Assembly: GCA_015501595.1 (NCBI GenBank)
Contig: JADNRX010000163.1
Span: 52,489-116,488 of the forward strand
DNA from: Hymenopellis radicata
Taxonomy: Eukaryota > Basidiomycota > Agaricomycetes > Agaricales > Physalacriaceae
Reading direction: 5' to 3'
Length of the DNA stretch: 64,000 bases
Positions 22,643 to 33,704 of the stretch are shown piece by piece. Each line of letters opens with the position of its first letter. The first letter of the stretch is position 1. The notes beneath the pieces are model-generated. The model was not told the DNA's origin, did not search any database, and saw only the letters and a program-made list of their open reading frames with translations. Both the position numbers and the translations under genes were made by a program.

Positions 22643-23849
22643 ATGTTGGACCCCGCCTGCTTCAAAGACCTCGTCGTCTCCCGTGGTCTTAAGTATCGCT
22701 ACTATTTTTCCTCTCCCAAGAGTGCATCGAAGTCGTACCTACTTTTCCTTCATGGTTTTCCGAGTAGCGCCGACGACTGGCGCTACCAGATTGCCTTTTT
22801 CTCTGCACAGGGTTACGGCCTTGTTGTTCCAGATATGCTGGGTTATGGCGGTACAGACAAACCCGCCGAGGCGGAAGCCTATCGAAGTAGCCTCATCACC
22901 AAGGACCTTGTGGACATCCTGGATAAAGAGAATGCGGAGAAGGTCGTGGCGATCGGACATGACTTGTGAGGTTACATCCGGCTGGCGTCAATTCCCAAGG
23001 CTCATGTTGACTCGTTGTTGAAGGGGTGCCAAGATAAACAGTCGCTTGGCCAACTACCACCAGGATAGATTCATCGCCTTTGCATTCTACGCTGCGGGCT
23101 GTCTCCCTCCCTCTGGTTTCCGCTTTGAAGATTTCGCGAACCAAGTAAGCTGCCTTCCCTCTGAGTCGTGACGACATCATGACCCACATTCACACAGACT
23201 GCGCAAACCCTGGGCTACGATGTCGGGGGATACTGGGCCTTTCTTTCAGAGGATGACGCCGCTAGTCTCATCCGTGACCACATCGATTCGTTCTACAGTC
23301 TGGCTTATGCTCAAGATAATCGTCTGTCTATTACTGAGTGGTCCCCGCATGGGGCGCTTCGAAAGTGGTTAGAATCCAACTCCACGACGGAGTTCTTCAT
23401 CTCACAAGAGGTATGTGACTTTTGATGATTCGTAGTCGATGGATTTCTCGATTCATGACAATACAGGACTATAATCGGGGCAAGGCTGACTATCTCGCTT
23501 CGGGCATTGGGTCGTCTCTCAACTGGTACAAGATTATGACGTCCGACATCGAATTGGAAGACAGCAAAGGTCTGAAGTCATTTTCTTCCGGCTTTTCTCA
23601 CTCTAAGCACCCGTTCCGACTGGCATAGGTATTCCGGAAGCGGACTACACCATTCGCAAACCGGTCTTCTTTGGCGGCGCGCTTCGGGATTACATCTGCG
23701 TCGCTCCGCTTATGCGCGCCGGTTTCTTCAAGTACGCGCCGAACTTTACGTTCCAGGACTATGACACAGGGCACTGGATCATGCTGCAGCGGCCGGAGGA
23801 AATCAATAGAGACTTATTGGGGTGGATTGAGAGTGTCGTTCTGCCATGA
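22643..23849 (+). CDS. Epoxide hydrolase (alpha/beta-hydrolase fold)
   Basis: Five exons (22643-22965, 23024-23144, 23198-23410, 23467-23569, 23629-23849) sum to 981 bases, 326 residues, the usual size of soluble fungal epoxide hydrolases. The sequence shows the oxyanion motif HGFPSS (His near 37), the nucleophile elbow as GHDLG (Asp near 107, rather than Ser as in esterases), a cap region rich in Tyr and Trp (GYDVGGYWAF, SLNWYKIM) and the catalytic His in DTGHW near 300. The enzyme opens epoxides to vicinal diols through an ester intermediate on the Asp; it is probably cytosolic, since no signal peptide is visible. Haloalkane or fluoroacetate dehalogenases share the elbow but are less likely given the HGFP motif and cap. 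Confidence 0.85.
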
Positions 23850-23922
23850 ATCGTCATCACGAGATACTAGGAGTACAAATGTCGGGACGAGATCAATATA
23901 GTACTGAAAAGCTTCTTGTGCT

Positions 23923-24172
23923 TCAGTGAACGCCGTCATGGGCAAGGCTTAGTGCCAGCATCAACACTCCCTGAGCATTGGCTATCTGATATAGGCCCTC
24001 TTCGTCAACACTTCGTTGCACTCACTTCCACGGGAAGCTTACCTTCGTTGCCCACTGCAGCAGTAGGTTTATCCAACGGACGGCCGTAGAGCCGGACGCC
24101 TGCCAAGACAGAGAACGCCACAGCGAGGAATATGAGGGTGAGGCTGAGCGAAAGGACGAGGCTCGGGGACAT
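23923..24172 (-). CDS. Small single-span membrane protein, unknown
   Basis: Two minus-strand exons (24043-24172 and 23923-23999, joined over a 43-base intron) give 68 residues. An N-terminal hydrophobic helix (SLVLSLSLTLIFLAVAFSVL, residues 4-23) is followed by VRLYGRPLDKPTAAVGNEE and a short amphipathic tail. It is convergent with the epoxide hydrolase gene, 73 bases from its stop. I do not recognise the family. The open, spliced frame and good intron borders suggest a real gene, but it is short. Confidence 0.45.
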
Positions 24173-24778
24173 TTGGAGATGACTGCAGTAGTTAGGACGG
24201 CTTTCGACTCAAGTTTCCTTTAAATGCCATTACATACTGAGAAGCGCGGCGTTCTTAATTCGGACGCGAAGCGATATCGGTTCTAGCATTCTATAGGGAA
24301 GGTAGTAAGCGGATAGATGTCAGTATAGACTCACCAAGGGACCATTGCATGAAAGTCTCTCAGTTGTCTTCTTCGGTCACAATGTCAGCTTATCAACATC
24401 CGCTGCAAACAATTAGTCTTTCTATTCGAGCATGCACTGCGCATGCGGGACCGTGCCGTGAATCGACTTCCTTCCTTCCATCCATGCAAAAAAGCAGGTA
24501 AGCTCCGAAAACCGTTGGAAAACCGCGTTGACCCTCAGACTTTCCTGTGCGCAGGCCTTGCGCCGTCCTTGAACTGTGTACGCTTCTGTCTTCGTGGCCC
24601 CGTTGAAGACCAATCTGGGCATTGACGCGAATCAGACGAATCACTGTCAGCACTTCTGGTTCAGGTTGTCCGTCTTTCCAGTGATCGCCGTCGTGAGAAA
24701 TGCCGGCGGCATACGTGTCCTCTTTTGGGACATATGCATCATGTGCGTCTCAACCACCGCCACTCACCTGCAACATAC
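24173..24778. other. Intergenic, nothing recognised
   Basis: Region between the start of the small membrane protein gene (minus strand) and the SAP-like gene (plus strand); probably a shared promoter region. Confidence 0.45.
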
Positions 24779-25373
24779 ATGACTGCCTTAGCCGCTGCTC
24801 CTCTTCCCCCTCTCGGCGCACCCCAATGGGCGATTGACATGGAAAACAGGATAACCCAGCGTATGGAATGGGGGTTCCGCGTTCATGACATCCATCTCCA
24901 CAATTCAGAGGTCGCCCAGCGCGAACAGTGAGTCTTCCAATCATCTCTTTTTGCTCCGTGCTATTCAGACGCTACTAGGTCTGAGTGGAACCTCTCTCGA
25001 TTTCTAAACGCGAGCTGCACCCACGACGGCGAGCCTCTCGCTCCTCTCCCTCTTCCCCTCCCTCGGATCGCTGTCCCTGCCATCCCACCGCCTCCTGTTC
25101 CCGGGACCGCGGCAAACCACCCGCCACCATGGGCTCCTCCCGCCATCGTCGTTCCTGCGGCCGATCCCGCGTTCCCTGCCAACAAGGGTGCGCTCCGTGC
25201 TATGTCGGGTAGGCAAATACCGTGCGGTGCTTCTCCCGAGCTCACCCCCTTGCCTGGTTGCAGGTCCAGCTCTTGACACTTTGCTGCAAAGCTACCGTCT
25301 CCCGGGGGTGAATGTTGGCACTGTTGCAGATCGCAGGACTAGATTTGCCCACCACATTGGTGTCACTCTCTAG
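24779..25373 (+). CDS. Small Pro-rich protein with SAP-like C-terminal motif
   Basis: Three exons (24779-24927, 24979-25208, 25264-25373) sum to 489 bases, 162 residues. The N-terminal part contains a helix (WAIDMENRITQRMEWGFRVH). A proline-rich linker follows, and the last ~30 residues read LLQSYRLPGVNVGTVADRRT then FAHHIGVTL. This resembles the helix-turn-helix of a SAP motif (leucines, GLP-like turn, D-R-R-x-R), which binds DNA in larger proteins. Such small proteins are numerous in basidiomycetes and often lie near mobile DNA. The function is unknown; the SAP assignment is tentative. Confidence 0.55.
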
Positions 25374-25899
25374 GGCCCTTGTATTAATGTATGCCATTCA
25401 TTTCTTTTCATTCGCGTCCTCTTTTGGGACCATCATGTGCAGTCTAACTAGCCTTGTTTCCTCTGTTTCCTCGTTCTTATTGTCATCGCCCGCATCGTAT
25501 GTGTAAGGCCATCGTCGAAGGTACGATTTCACGTAAGGTAATCGTCGAAGGATGTCCTCACCAAGGCAACCACATCGTCGACCGATATTTCGTTAAGTAC
25601 GGCGCGGAAAACCTCCTAGGATGAAGCCAAGACTCTACCTTTACCACCGAGCCCCGAGCTTCTCGTCCTATCGGCGGCGGCTGGCTCCAACATGCACTAT
25701 TCCGGATGAACGAGGCTCCGCTCAACTTCTGGCACTTGAGCGATAGGCATGTAATTTCTCCTCATACGTCGCGAATTTTGACACGAGATCCTAGTCGCCC
25801 GAACTATGTTGGGCCATGGATAAACATCAAAAACGACCCGCTTGTCTTTGGCAACTCGGATATTACCCTCGACAACTTTTTTGTATGATCCTGAATCGA

Positions 25900-26210
25900 C
25901 CGGGGTCTGGATGGTTGACTATGGGCATATAAACGTCCGGCTATCATGGGTGACCGACCAAACGAGCCGTCAAGCACATTCAGGCCACAGAAGGCAGACT
26001 GGACGTCCTCGTGAACAAGTACGTTTAAAGGGCATTATTCTCCTCATAACGCTGGCAATACACGAGACATGCCAGGGGTGGGCCGACCTATTCGGAATCA
26101 ACATCTCCGCAACGTTCAAGTTCATTGTGCGCTCGTTCCTTGACCTGCGCCAGAGCACCTCGTGCGTTATCAATGTCGGCTCCGTCGCGGCGCTGGGTTA
26201 CTGTCGATAG
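25900..26210 (+). pseudogene. Short-chain dehydrogenase/reductase relic
   Basis: Fragments in different frames read like the middle of an SDR: a VTD...QATEGRLDVLVN piece near 25950-26020, then FGINISATFKFIVRSF and RQSTSCVINVGSVAAL near 26090-26195 (beta4-beta5 region). The Rossmann start and the YxxxK active site are missing. It is decayed and cannot make an enzyme. Confidence 0.6.
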
Positions 26211-26219
26211 TTCGTCAAC

Positions 26220-26650
26220 TCAAAAGTGCTTCAGGTCCTCTCCGTATTGCTGTCGTTTACCCTCGTGATGATACAGTTCCCCCATATACAGGCCAAGGCG
26301 CAGGCCGAGATCGACGCAGTGATTGGAAACGACCGACTGCCGACGTTTGAAGATCGGGACTCGCTTGTGTACGTGGAAGCGCTTGTCCGAGAAGTCCTGC
26401 GCTGGCACGGTCCATTTCCATTAGGCAAGTTCGCCGTGTATCAACTCTTCAATCTGTGACCGAGTCTAGGTGTACCTCATTCCAGCACAGAAGACGATGT
26501 ATACAACGGGTACTTCATTCCCAAAGGTCAGCGCGTTTGACGGTCTTGCTGGCGAATCACAACAACTTATCTTTATCACTTTTGTTCGATAGGTACAACG
26601 ATCATCTATAACCAATGGTGGGCGCTCGTCCGCGTTATACTCAAGAAGGA
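26220..26650 (+). pseudogene. Cytochrome P450 relic
   Basis: Reads as the I-helix to K-helix of a fungal P450 (SVLLSFTLVMIQFPHIQAKA, AEIDAVIGNDRLPTFEDRDS, then VEALVREVLRWHG). Spliced pieces follow (VPHSSTEDDVYNGYFIPKGT and TIIYNQWWALVR) that match the beta1 and PERF approach. The N-terminal half and the haem-binding Cys loop are absent. The ExxR motif (EVLR) is visible. Together with the SDR relic just upstream, it suggests a lost oxidative metabolic cluster. Confidence 0.7.
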
Positions 26651-27132
26651 CTTGCTCATCATCTTCCGTGAGAGGTCTGATCTCGTCCATGAAGGTGGCG
26701 TCGAAGGGTGCGCTCGATCAACTCTCGCGACGGACTTTGCGCATCGCGATGTTCCTATTCGAGTGAACCTCTTGTGTTTCCCTCTTACTTGGTTCCACCA
26801 CTGGGCGCCGTTGATGTGGCTATTCTTGCGATACCATTGAAGCGGACTGGAACGTTAGTAGTCTCTTTGTGAACAGGATTTTTGAGGGATGCTGATTTGT
26901 TTACAGCGAAGAGGAGATGGTCATGAGTGCGATGTATGTATGCACCCGTCGATGGAGGTATCACACTCGTTAATCCTTGAAGGCGGTTGTAACAAGCGGT
27001 ACCGGAACGTCAATTGGATTCTGTTTCACATCTCTGTCGAGCTTGGAAATTACTAATTTCACGCATGAAGCGGCGTTTGAGAATAACCTGCAGGCCAAGA
27101 AAACGCGGCGTTAGGCCGCAGGTATGCTTGTG
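26651..27132. other. No gene recognised
   Basis: Degenerate sequence downstream of the P450 relic; a few short frames may be further P450 debris. Confidence 0.4.
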
Positions 27133-28920
27133 TCAAAGAGTTAAAATCTGGCAAGATGGCTGAACGGCATCTTAGTCTCAGTGAATGCCAAAGAGCGGAG
27201 TAAAGGTTTTTCCTCCCATTAAAAGTCGCTGATATGCACCTAGAGACGAGTCACGCCTAGTTTTACGTTGGGAAGATTCCGCCCTCACTGTGCCAATCGA
27301 CGGAGAGGCTGTTGTGGCGGTATGGCTTAGCGGCTGTCCAGTGTTATTTTCCGTGCTTTCGGTATTCTTTTTTCTTTGCAGACAAGGATAGTTGTCTCGA
27401 CTCTCCGGGCAGCTCTTGACTTCACAGAGCATCCGAAATGATTGTGGGGAGGATAGCGCAGTGGCTTGACTTCTCATGTGAAGGATCTCAAATTGCAACT
27501 TTTTGGGATGCACGAAAGATTCGGCTGCCAAGTTCTCGTGGGTCCAAGAGCGTAAGGTGTTCAATGAATCCCTCCATACTCTACTTCGTGGAGGAGGGCC
27601 GCTCACTCGCCGTGTTCCTCAGGAGACCACGACTTACGGATGCCGCTCTTAGTACTTACTGTCAGGCAGCGTGATTCCTGATGCGGCACAGTAGCTAAAT
27701 GGTTTGCGTGTCGTGTTAGTCGTGGTTATGTGCCAGTGTTTTCTTTTCTGCCAATGGGCTGCTCGTACGGCGTATGCCTTTAGGCTACTAGTGGACATTG
27801 AAGGAAAGCAGTGTAGCCTACCGGCGCACTGCTGTAATATCTATGTTTCTTGGGCCTTTTTGTCCCGGTCGGTATCCACTTGGCCTTGGCCTTTGGGAGG
27901 CAAGAAGTAATTTCACGAGGCAGCGCCGTAGCTCAAGGGATTCGCTTCCTCCGACTGTCTATTTTTGTGCATGCAAGTACTCGGCCCGGTATGTACGAGC
28001 CTCGGAGTCTGGGGAAGATTGCAGCTTGTCTGTTGGCAAGCGATAGAACTATTTTGAGGCCAAGCTATGTTTACTTAGAGAGCGACGGCATCCCGTACTA
28101 CGCATTAGGAAGATCCCACCCTCACGGTGAGAGACTGTCATGGCGGTATGGCTTAACGGCTGTCTGTTATCCTTCGAAGAACTTCTGGTACTTATGCTTT
28201 TGTGCTTTCTTTTTTCCCTTGCAGACAATCTCCGGGCACTTGTCAACTTTATGGAGCATCTGAAATGATCGTGGGGAGGATAGCGCAGTGGCTTGACTTC
28301 TCATGTGCCACAGGATTCGTTCGTGCAACTTTTTGGCATGCACCGGCACGCAAGATTCGGCTGCCAAGTTCTCCTGGGTCCAAGAGCGTAAGGTGTTCAA
28401 TGAATTCCTCCTCGTGGAGGAGGGCGGCGTCAGCGCTCACTCGCCGTGAGCCTCAAGAGACCATGACTTACGGATGCCGCTCTTAGTACTTACTGTGGTT
28501 GATGATGCGGCACAGTAGCTCAATGGTTTGCGTGTCGTGGTACGTCGATGTACAGGTAGTTGTCTTTTTTTCTGCCAATGGGCTACTAGTCGTACGGCGT
28601 ACGCCTTTTGGCTACTAGTAGACATTGAAGGAAAGCTACCGTGTATGTGGTTTCTTCAGTGGCACCATTTTTGTCCCGGTCGGTACCCACTTGGCCTTGG
28701 TTGTTGGGAGGCAAGAAGTAGTTTCACGAGGCGGTGCCGTAGCTGAAGGGCTGCCCGCTGTATAGAGGGTTTCCCGGTATTTTTTTGTGCACGCTAGTAC
28801 GAGTATGAGGTTCGGCGGTATGAGCCTCGGAGTCTGCGGGAAGATTGGTTTATGTAACGGCTTGTCTGTTGGCAAGGGATACTAATAGGCTCGGCCAAGG
28901 TGGAGAGCGATGGCATCTCT
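27133..28920 (+). repeat. Palindrome left arm: array of tRNA-like A-box modules
   Basis: Two tandem units of about 830 bases contain regularly spaced matches to the Pol III A box (TRGCNNARYGG). They lie at 27157 (TGGCTGAACGG), 27323 (TGGCTTAGCGG), 27454 (TAGCGCAGTGG), 27692, 27929, 28149 (TGGCTTAACGG), 28281 (TAGCGCAGTGG), 28516 (TAGCTCAATGG) and 28740. The order repeats as a-b-c-d, a-b-c-d, with spacings of about 130, 235, 230 and 220 bases. A B-box-like GGATTCGTTC follows the 28281 copy at 28313. The arm is repeated inverted at 31005-33201. Confidence 0.75.
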
Positions 28921-29348
28921 GACCACTAAGGCTAGGATTACCAACTGCTTCTCTTCAAAAGGGCCTCTATCATCATGCCGTCGGTGCATCGAGCATGTCT
29001 GGGATAAGGCGTTATAGTCGCTTACCTGTTTCTCTCCATTAGAGGTCGCCGGGTGACCGTCTTGTTACATGTAGTTACGACTGAAGATGCGCTTTCCAGT
29101 TGAAATTGGCTGGTGCAGAAAGGAGCTGATAAAGTTACGTGCCATTGAACCAGAGTCATATTCCTGGCGGTGCTTGTGAGATTACTTGCCGACGAAGCAG
29201 CGCACGGACCCTCCGCCTATTTGATGGTGAAACCAAATGGGGTAATTAGCGGACGACGCGTCGGTCCAGACCCGAGACCATTGTCTTATTTGAAATTCAA
29301 CTTGGACCACGACTACGACCACGACGGGCTTGACCGCCACCTCTGCTC

Positions 29349-30782
29349 ATGCCGCAATTCGGGGAATTTTCTGCGTGGGTCACAATCGACGGGACGCCCG
29401 CGCGGAGTACCAGACATCTGTTGACGGGCGGCGGGTTACGTGCTATATTGCTTCTGAGGTTGGAAAGGTGCGTTGTTCTTTGCCTCGATTGCGCTGATAC
29501 TTACCTGTAACCTAGGAATTCAAAATCTTCTGGTCGGATGCAGCTGTGCGCACGCCGACGCGAGGGGTTGCGTCCATTGACGGACACTCGTACCCGCCGC
29601 GCTACATCGAGAGCGTGCGCCGGAACAGAGCTACGCTGGCGAGCGTGCGGGACTCGGACACGTCTACACGGCCGTTTGTGTTTGACAAGATCAACCTGAC
29701 CGACGACGACGACTACCTAGACACGGCGCCGTCGCAGCACCTCGGCGAGATCGAGGTGGTCATCCACAGCGTTAACTATTCACGGAATCAGCGCAAGCAC
29801 TACCCGCCCAAGCGAGGCCAGGGCAGTTTCCGAGGAGGACGGCAGGAGATTCAGACTGTGTATCACGAAAGGAGGAAGAAGGGCTTTGACCATCAAGCAA
29901 AGTGTGTATCTTGCCGTCAGAGTGTGTCGTACTAATGTATCATAGTTTGGGCGCGAGCCGTCACGTCCCTGCTTTGGCGTCATCCTCTCACGGTCCTCCT
30001 CGTCCATCCTTTGATAAACCGACAGGAGAGCCACTCGTCACCTTCTGCTTTCGCTATCGGCCGCTCGGTTAGTATCCGGTCGTTTCCCCACTCATCCTGA
30101 ACATGTCTCCAGAGATCCTCCGCGCCCAGGAGATCATACCTCGTCCAGTCGGAGCTGGCGGGGAAGTGAAGAGGGAAGAAGCGATTGACGTCGACGAGTG
30201 GGAAGAGCCCGAGGTCCCTGAGATACAGTATATGGGGGTGAGTACCTTCTCGCGGCTTCCTCCCCTCTTCGTTGACGTCTTCCCCAGATGCGGATATACA
30301 TGACTATTAAGGACGAAGATGAAGATGGCGTTTCTCGTCCGCCCCCCATGATGATTGATCTCTCCCACGATGACGATGAAGAGGATGTCAAGGATCCCAC
30401 TATCGTTCATCGTGCTCAACAAGTCAACGTGAACGAGGAGAGGTATAACCAGACGGTAGAAGTGAAGCAGGAGGGGCATGCCAGTGCTTATATAGAGGCA
30501 GAAGATGAAAGAGGAGGAGACGAAGAAGAAGATGACGAAGAGGAGCAGGAGGAAGAGGAAGAACGAGAGCCCGCGCTAAAGCTCGAGCCGCTGCCCGATG
30601 ATGTTCGGGCACAGATGGAGTATCATGCCTATGTCAGTGTCCGCTTTCATTTCTAGTGCTTGTACTCATTGTTTTCTAGAACTATCGCTATCATCCGGAA
30701 GGTATGCCTTCGTTGTTTGTGAGTGCCTTTTTCGTTTCTTCTTCTCGTTACTCATTGTACTGCAGGAGCGCATTGGGGATAG
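29349..30782 (+). CDS. DUF7918-domain protein in the palindrome loop (apparent frameshift near 29400)
   Basis: Exons from ATG 29349 encode the DUF7918 pattern of basidiomycete proteins: FSAWVTIDGTPA, then YQTSVDGRRVTCYIASEVGK and EFKIFWSD, FDKINLTDDDDYLD, HLGEIEVVIHSV, ERRKKGFDHQA, and the closing GEPLVTFCFRYRPL. A long acidic C-terminus follows (an E/D-rich run near 30520-30570) with a final small exon ending near 30782. Near 29400, in a CGCGCG run, the first part and the second part are in different frames, so either one dinucleotide slip has broken the gene or I have missed a splice. Function unknown; the acidic tail suggests a nuclear protein. It is the only gene inside the 6-kb palindrome. 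Confidence 0.65.
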
Positions 30783-31004
30783 ACCGTATGCGAGTCAAAC
30801 CTCGAGATATCTAAATTAGCCCTCTTTGATATTCGCATTTTCTTTTGCTGACTCTTGCACGCACGCATTGATACGCACGCATTGATACGCACGCATTGAT
30901 ACGTTACACAACGAATGTATTTCTACTTTCTTCTTATCCTATACGTATCTAATAATTCCGGTGCATCCCATCTTGAACGGCAAATCCTCTCGGAACTTGG
31001 GCCT

Positions 31005-33201
31005 TCCGTACAAGTTAAATCAATCTTCCCGCAGACTCCAAGGCTCATACCGCCGAACCTCATACTCGTACTTGCATGCACAAAAATAGATGGAGGGGAA
31101 GCGAATGCAGCAGGCAGCCCTTCAGCTACGGCGCTGCCTCGTGAAACTACTTCTTGCCTCCCAACAACCAAGGCCGAGTGGGTACCGGGACAAAAAAGCC
31201 CATCATGATGAAACCGTATACAGCAGTGCGCCGGTAAGCTACACTGCTTTCGTTCAATGCCCACTAGTAGCCAAAAGGCATACGCCGTACAAGTAAGTAG
31301 CCCTTTGGCGGAAAAAAAGACAACGAGCTATATATCGACGCAACACGACACGCAAACCATTTAGCTACTGTGCCGCATCATGAATCACGCTTCCTGACAG
31401 TAAGTACTAAGAGCGGCATCCGTAAGTCATGGTCTCCTGAGGAACGCGGTGAGTGAGCGCTGACGCCTCCCTCCTCCACGAAGTAGAGTACGGAGAACAC
31501 CTTAAGTACTTGGACCGCAACCGAAGCATCCCAAAAAGTTGCATTCGAGGCAATCACCGCACATGACAAGTCAAGCCACTGCGCTATCCTCCCCATGATC
31601 ATTTGGGATGCTCCGTAAAGTCGACAACTGCCCGGAGACAACTATCCCTGAACGAAAGCACAACAGCATGGTGGAAGAAAGAATCCAACATCCGGCGGTG
31701 CAATGCGAACAAAATTCACATTCGACGCGCCTGAGGATAACAGACAGCCGCTAAGCCATACCGCCATGACAGTCTCTCGCACTACTACTATCACGACACG
31801 CAAACCATTTAGCTACTGTGCCGCATCATGAATCACGTACTTAGTAAGAGCGGCATCCGTAAGTCGTGGTCTCCTGAGGACCACGGCGACGCCGCCCTCC
31901 TCCACGAGGAGGGATTCATTGAACACCTCAAGTAAGTACTTGGACCCACGAGAACTTGGCAGCAGAATGTTTCGTGCATCCCAAAAAGTTGCCCGCATGA
32001 CTCCTCCACATGAGAAGTCAAGCCACTGCGCTATCCTCCCCGTGATCATTTCGGTGAAGTCAACAACTGCCCGGAGACTCGAGACAACTATCCTTGTCTG
32101 CAAAGAAAAAAGGAAAGCACAAGCTGAAGTAGACAACAGACAGCCGCTAAGCCATACCGCCATGACAGTCTCTCCGTCGATTGGCACTGTGAGGGCGGAA
32201 TCTTCCTAATGCGTACGGGATGCCGTCGCTCTCCAAGTAAACATACCTTGGCATCTATCCCTTGCCAACAGACAAGCCGTTAAACCAATCTTCCCCCAGA
32301 CTCCGAGGCTCGTACCGCCGAACCGTACTTGCATGCACAAAAATAGAGAGAAGTGAATGCAGCAGACAGCCCTTCAGCCATGGTGCTGCCTCGTGAACCT
32401 ACTTCTTGCCTCCAACAACCAAGGCCGAGTGGGTACCGGGACAAAAATGGACCTCAAGATACCACCACATACAGCAGTGCGCCGGTAAGCTACACTGCTT
32501 TCCTTCAATGTCCACGAGCCAAAAGGCATACGCTGTACGAGCAAGTAGCCCTTTTGGCGAAAAAGAAACGCCCGCACGGCGCACGTATTACGACACGCTG
32601 CAGACCATTTAGCTACTGTGCCGCATCATGAATCATGTTTCCTGCCAGTAAGAGCGGCATCCGTACGTCATGGTTCATGGTGAGTCCGCCCTCCTCCACA
32701 AAGTAGAGTATGGAGGGATTCATTGACCACCTCACGTACTTGGACCCACGAGAACGCAGCCGAAGCATCCCAAAAAGTCGCACTTTGAACGACGACGAAA
32801 TCCCTGCGCTATTCTCCCCACGATCGCTCCTTGAAGTTAACAAGTGCCCGGAGACAACTATCCCCAAACGAAAGCACAACAGCATACCTGATACAGTAGT
32901 ATCCAGTGTTGGTGTACACAGTAACGAATACGTCCACAACGCCCTGGGGACAAAAAACTTCTTCAACACGCCGAAGGATAACAGACAGCCGCTAAGCCAT
33001 ACCGCCATGAAAGCCTCTCCGTCGATTGACACCGTGAGGGTGGAATCTTCCCACTGATGCATCGTAAAACTTGACATGACTCGTCTTATCAGTGACTTTT
33101 AATGGGAAACCAAAGGGGGAGAAACTTTTGTTCAACTTCTAGTCTTCATTCACTGAGACCAAGATGCCGTTCAGCCATCTTGCCACATTTTAGATCTTTG
33201 A
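31005..33201 (-). repeat. Palindrome right arm: inverted array of tRNA-like A-box modules
   Basis: Reverse complement of the left-arm units, in about two and a half copies. Module c recurs at about 31360, 31810 and 32610; module b at about 31585, 32025 and, eroded, 32810; module a at about 31755, 32145 and 32990. One unit lacks module d. The outer end, near 33201, still matches the outer end of the left arm near 27133. Confidence 0.75.
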
Positions 33202-33704
33202 AGCACGATGTCCTGAGCTTCATACTGCCCGTTGACGGAAGCTATACCTCGTTCTCGTGGCCTCTTGATCGCCGAGCTTTTGTAACACCATCGACTCTTG
33301 AGGTGAGAGGGCGTGTTGAACTTGAAGACGGGTAAGGCGGACACGCTAGAAGGTATCTGAGCCCCCCTCCACCTCCGTGAACACGCGGTCTATAAGCAGA
33401 AAACTCAGTCTGAACAAATACCAATAACAATGTATTCAAGCCCGAGCAAGTTAGCAACGTAGCGTTGTCTACCAGTAATTTCCTTCCGTCGCGATTTCGG
33501 TTCAGCGTCTTCGTTTAAGACCTTGTAAGCGCCTCCATCAGATCTCATGCAATGACACCTCATATCAGGACTTACCAAAAGCCGAGACACCCGACTGCCC
33601 GATCATCACAGCAGCCAGGTCGAGCAGTTTGAGCTGCGGAGGTACTAGTCTCTCACTGTCAGCAGGCCCGTGAACACGCGAACACCGGTGCGGGGTGGAC
33701 TGGA
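33202..33704. other. Intergenic, nothing recognised
   Basis: Unique sequence between the palindrome and the right arm of the permease duplication. Confidence 0.5.

Noticed and set aside
27133..33201. CRISPR-like or bacterial repeat array
   Set aside because: Units are ~830 bases, diverged, eukaryotic in context and have no short identical repeats with unique spacers.
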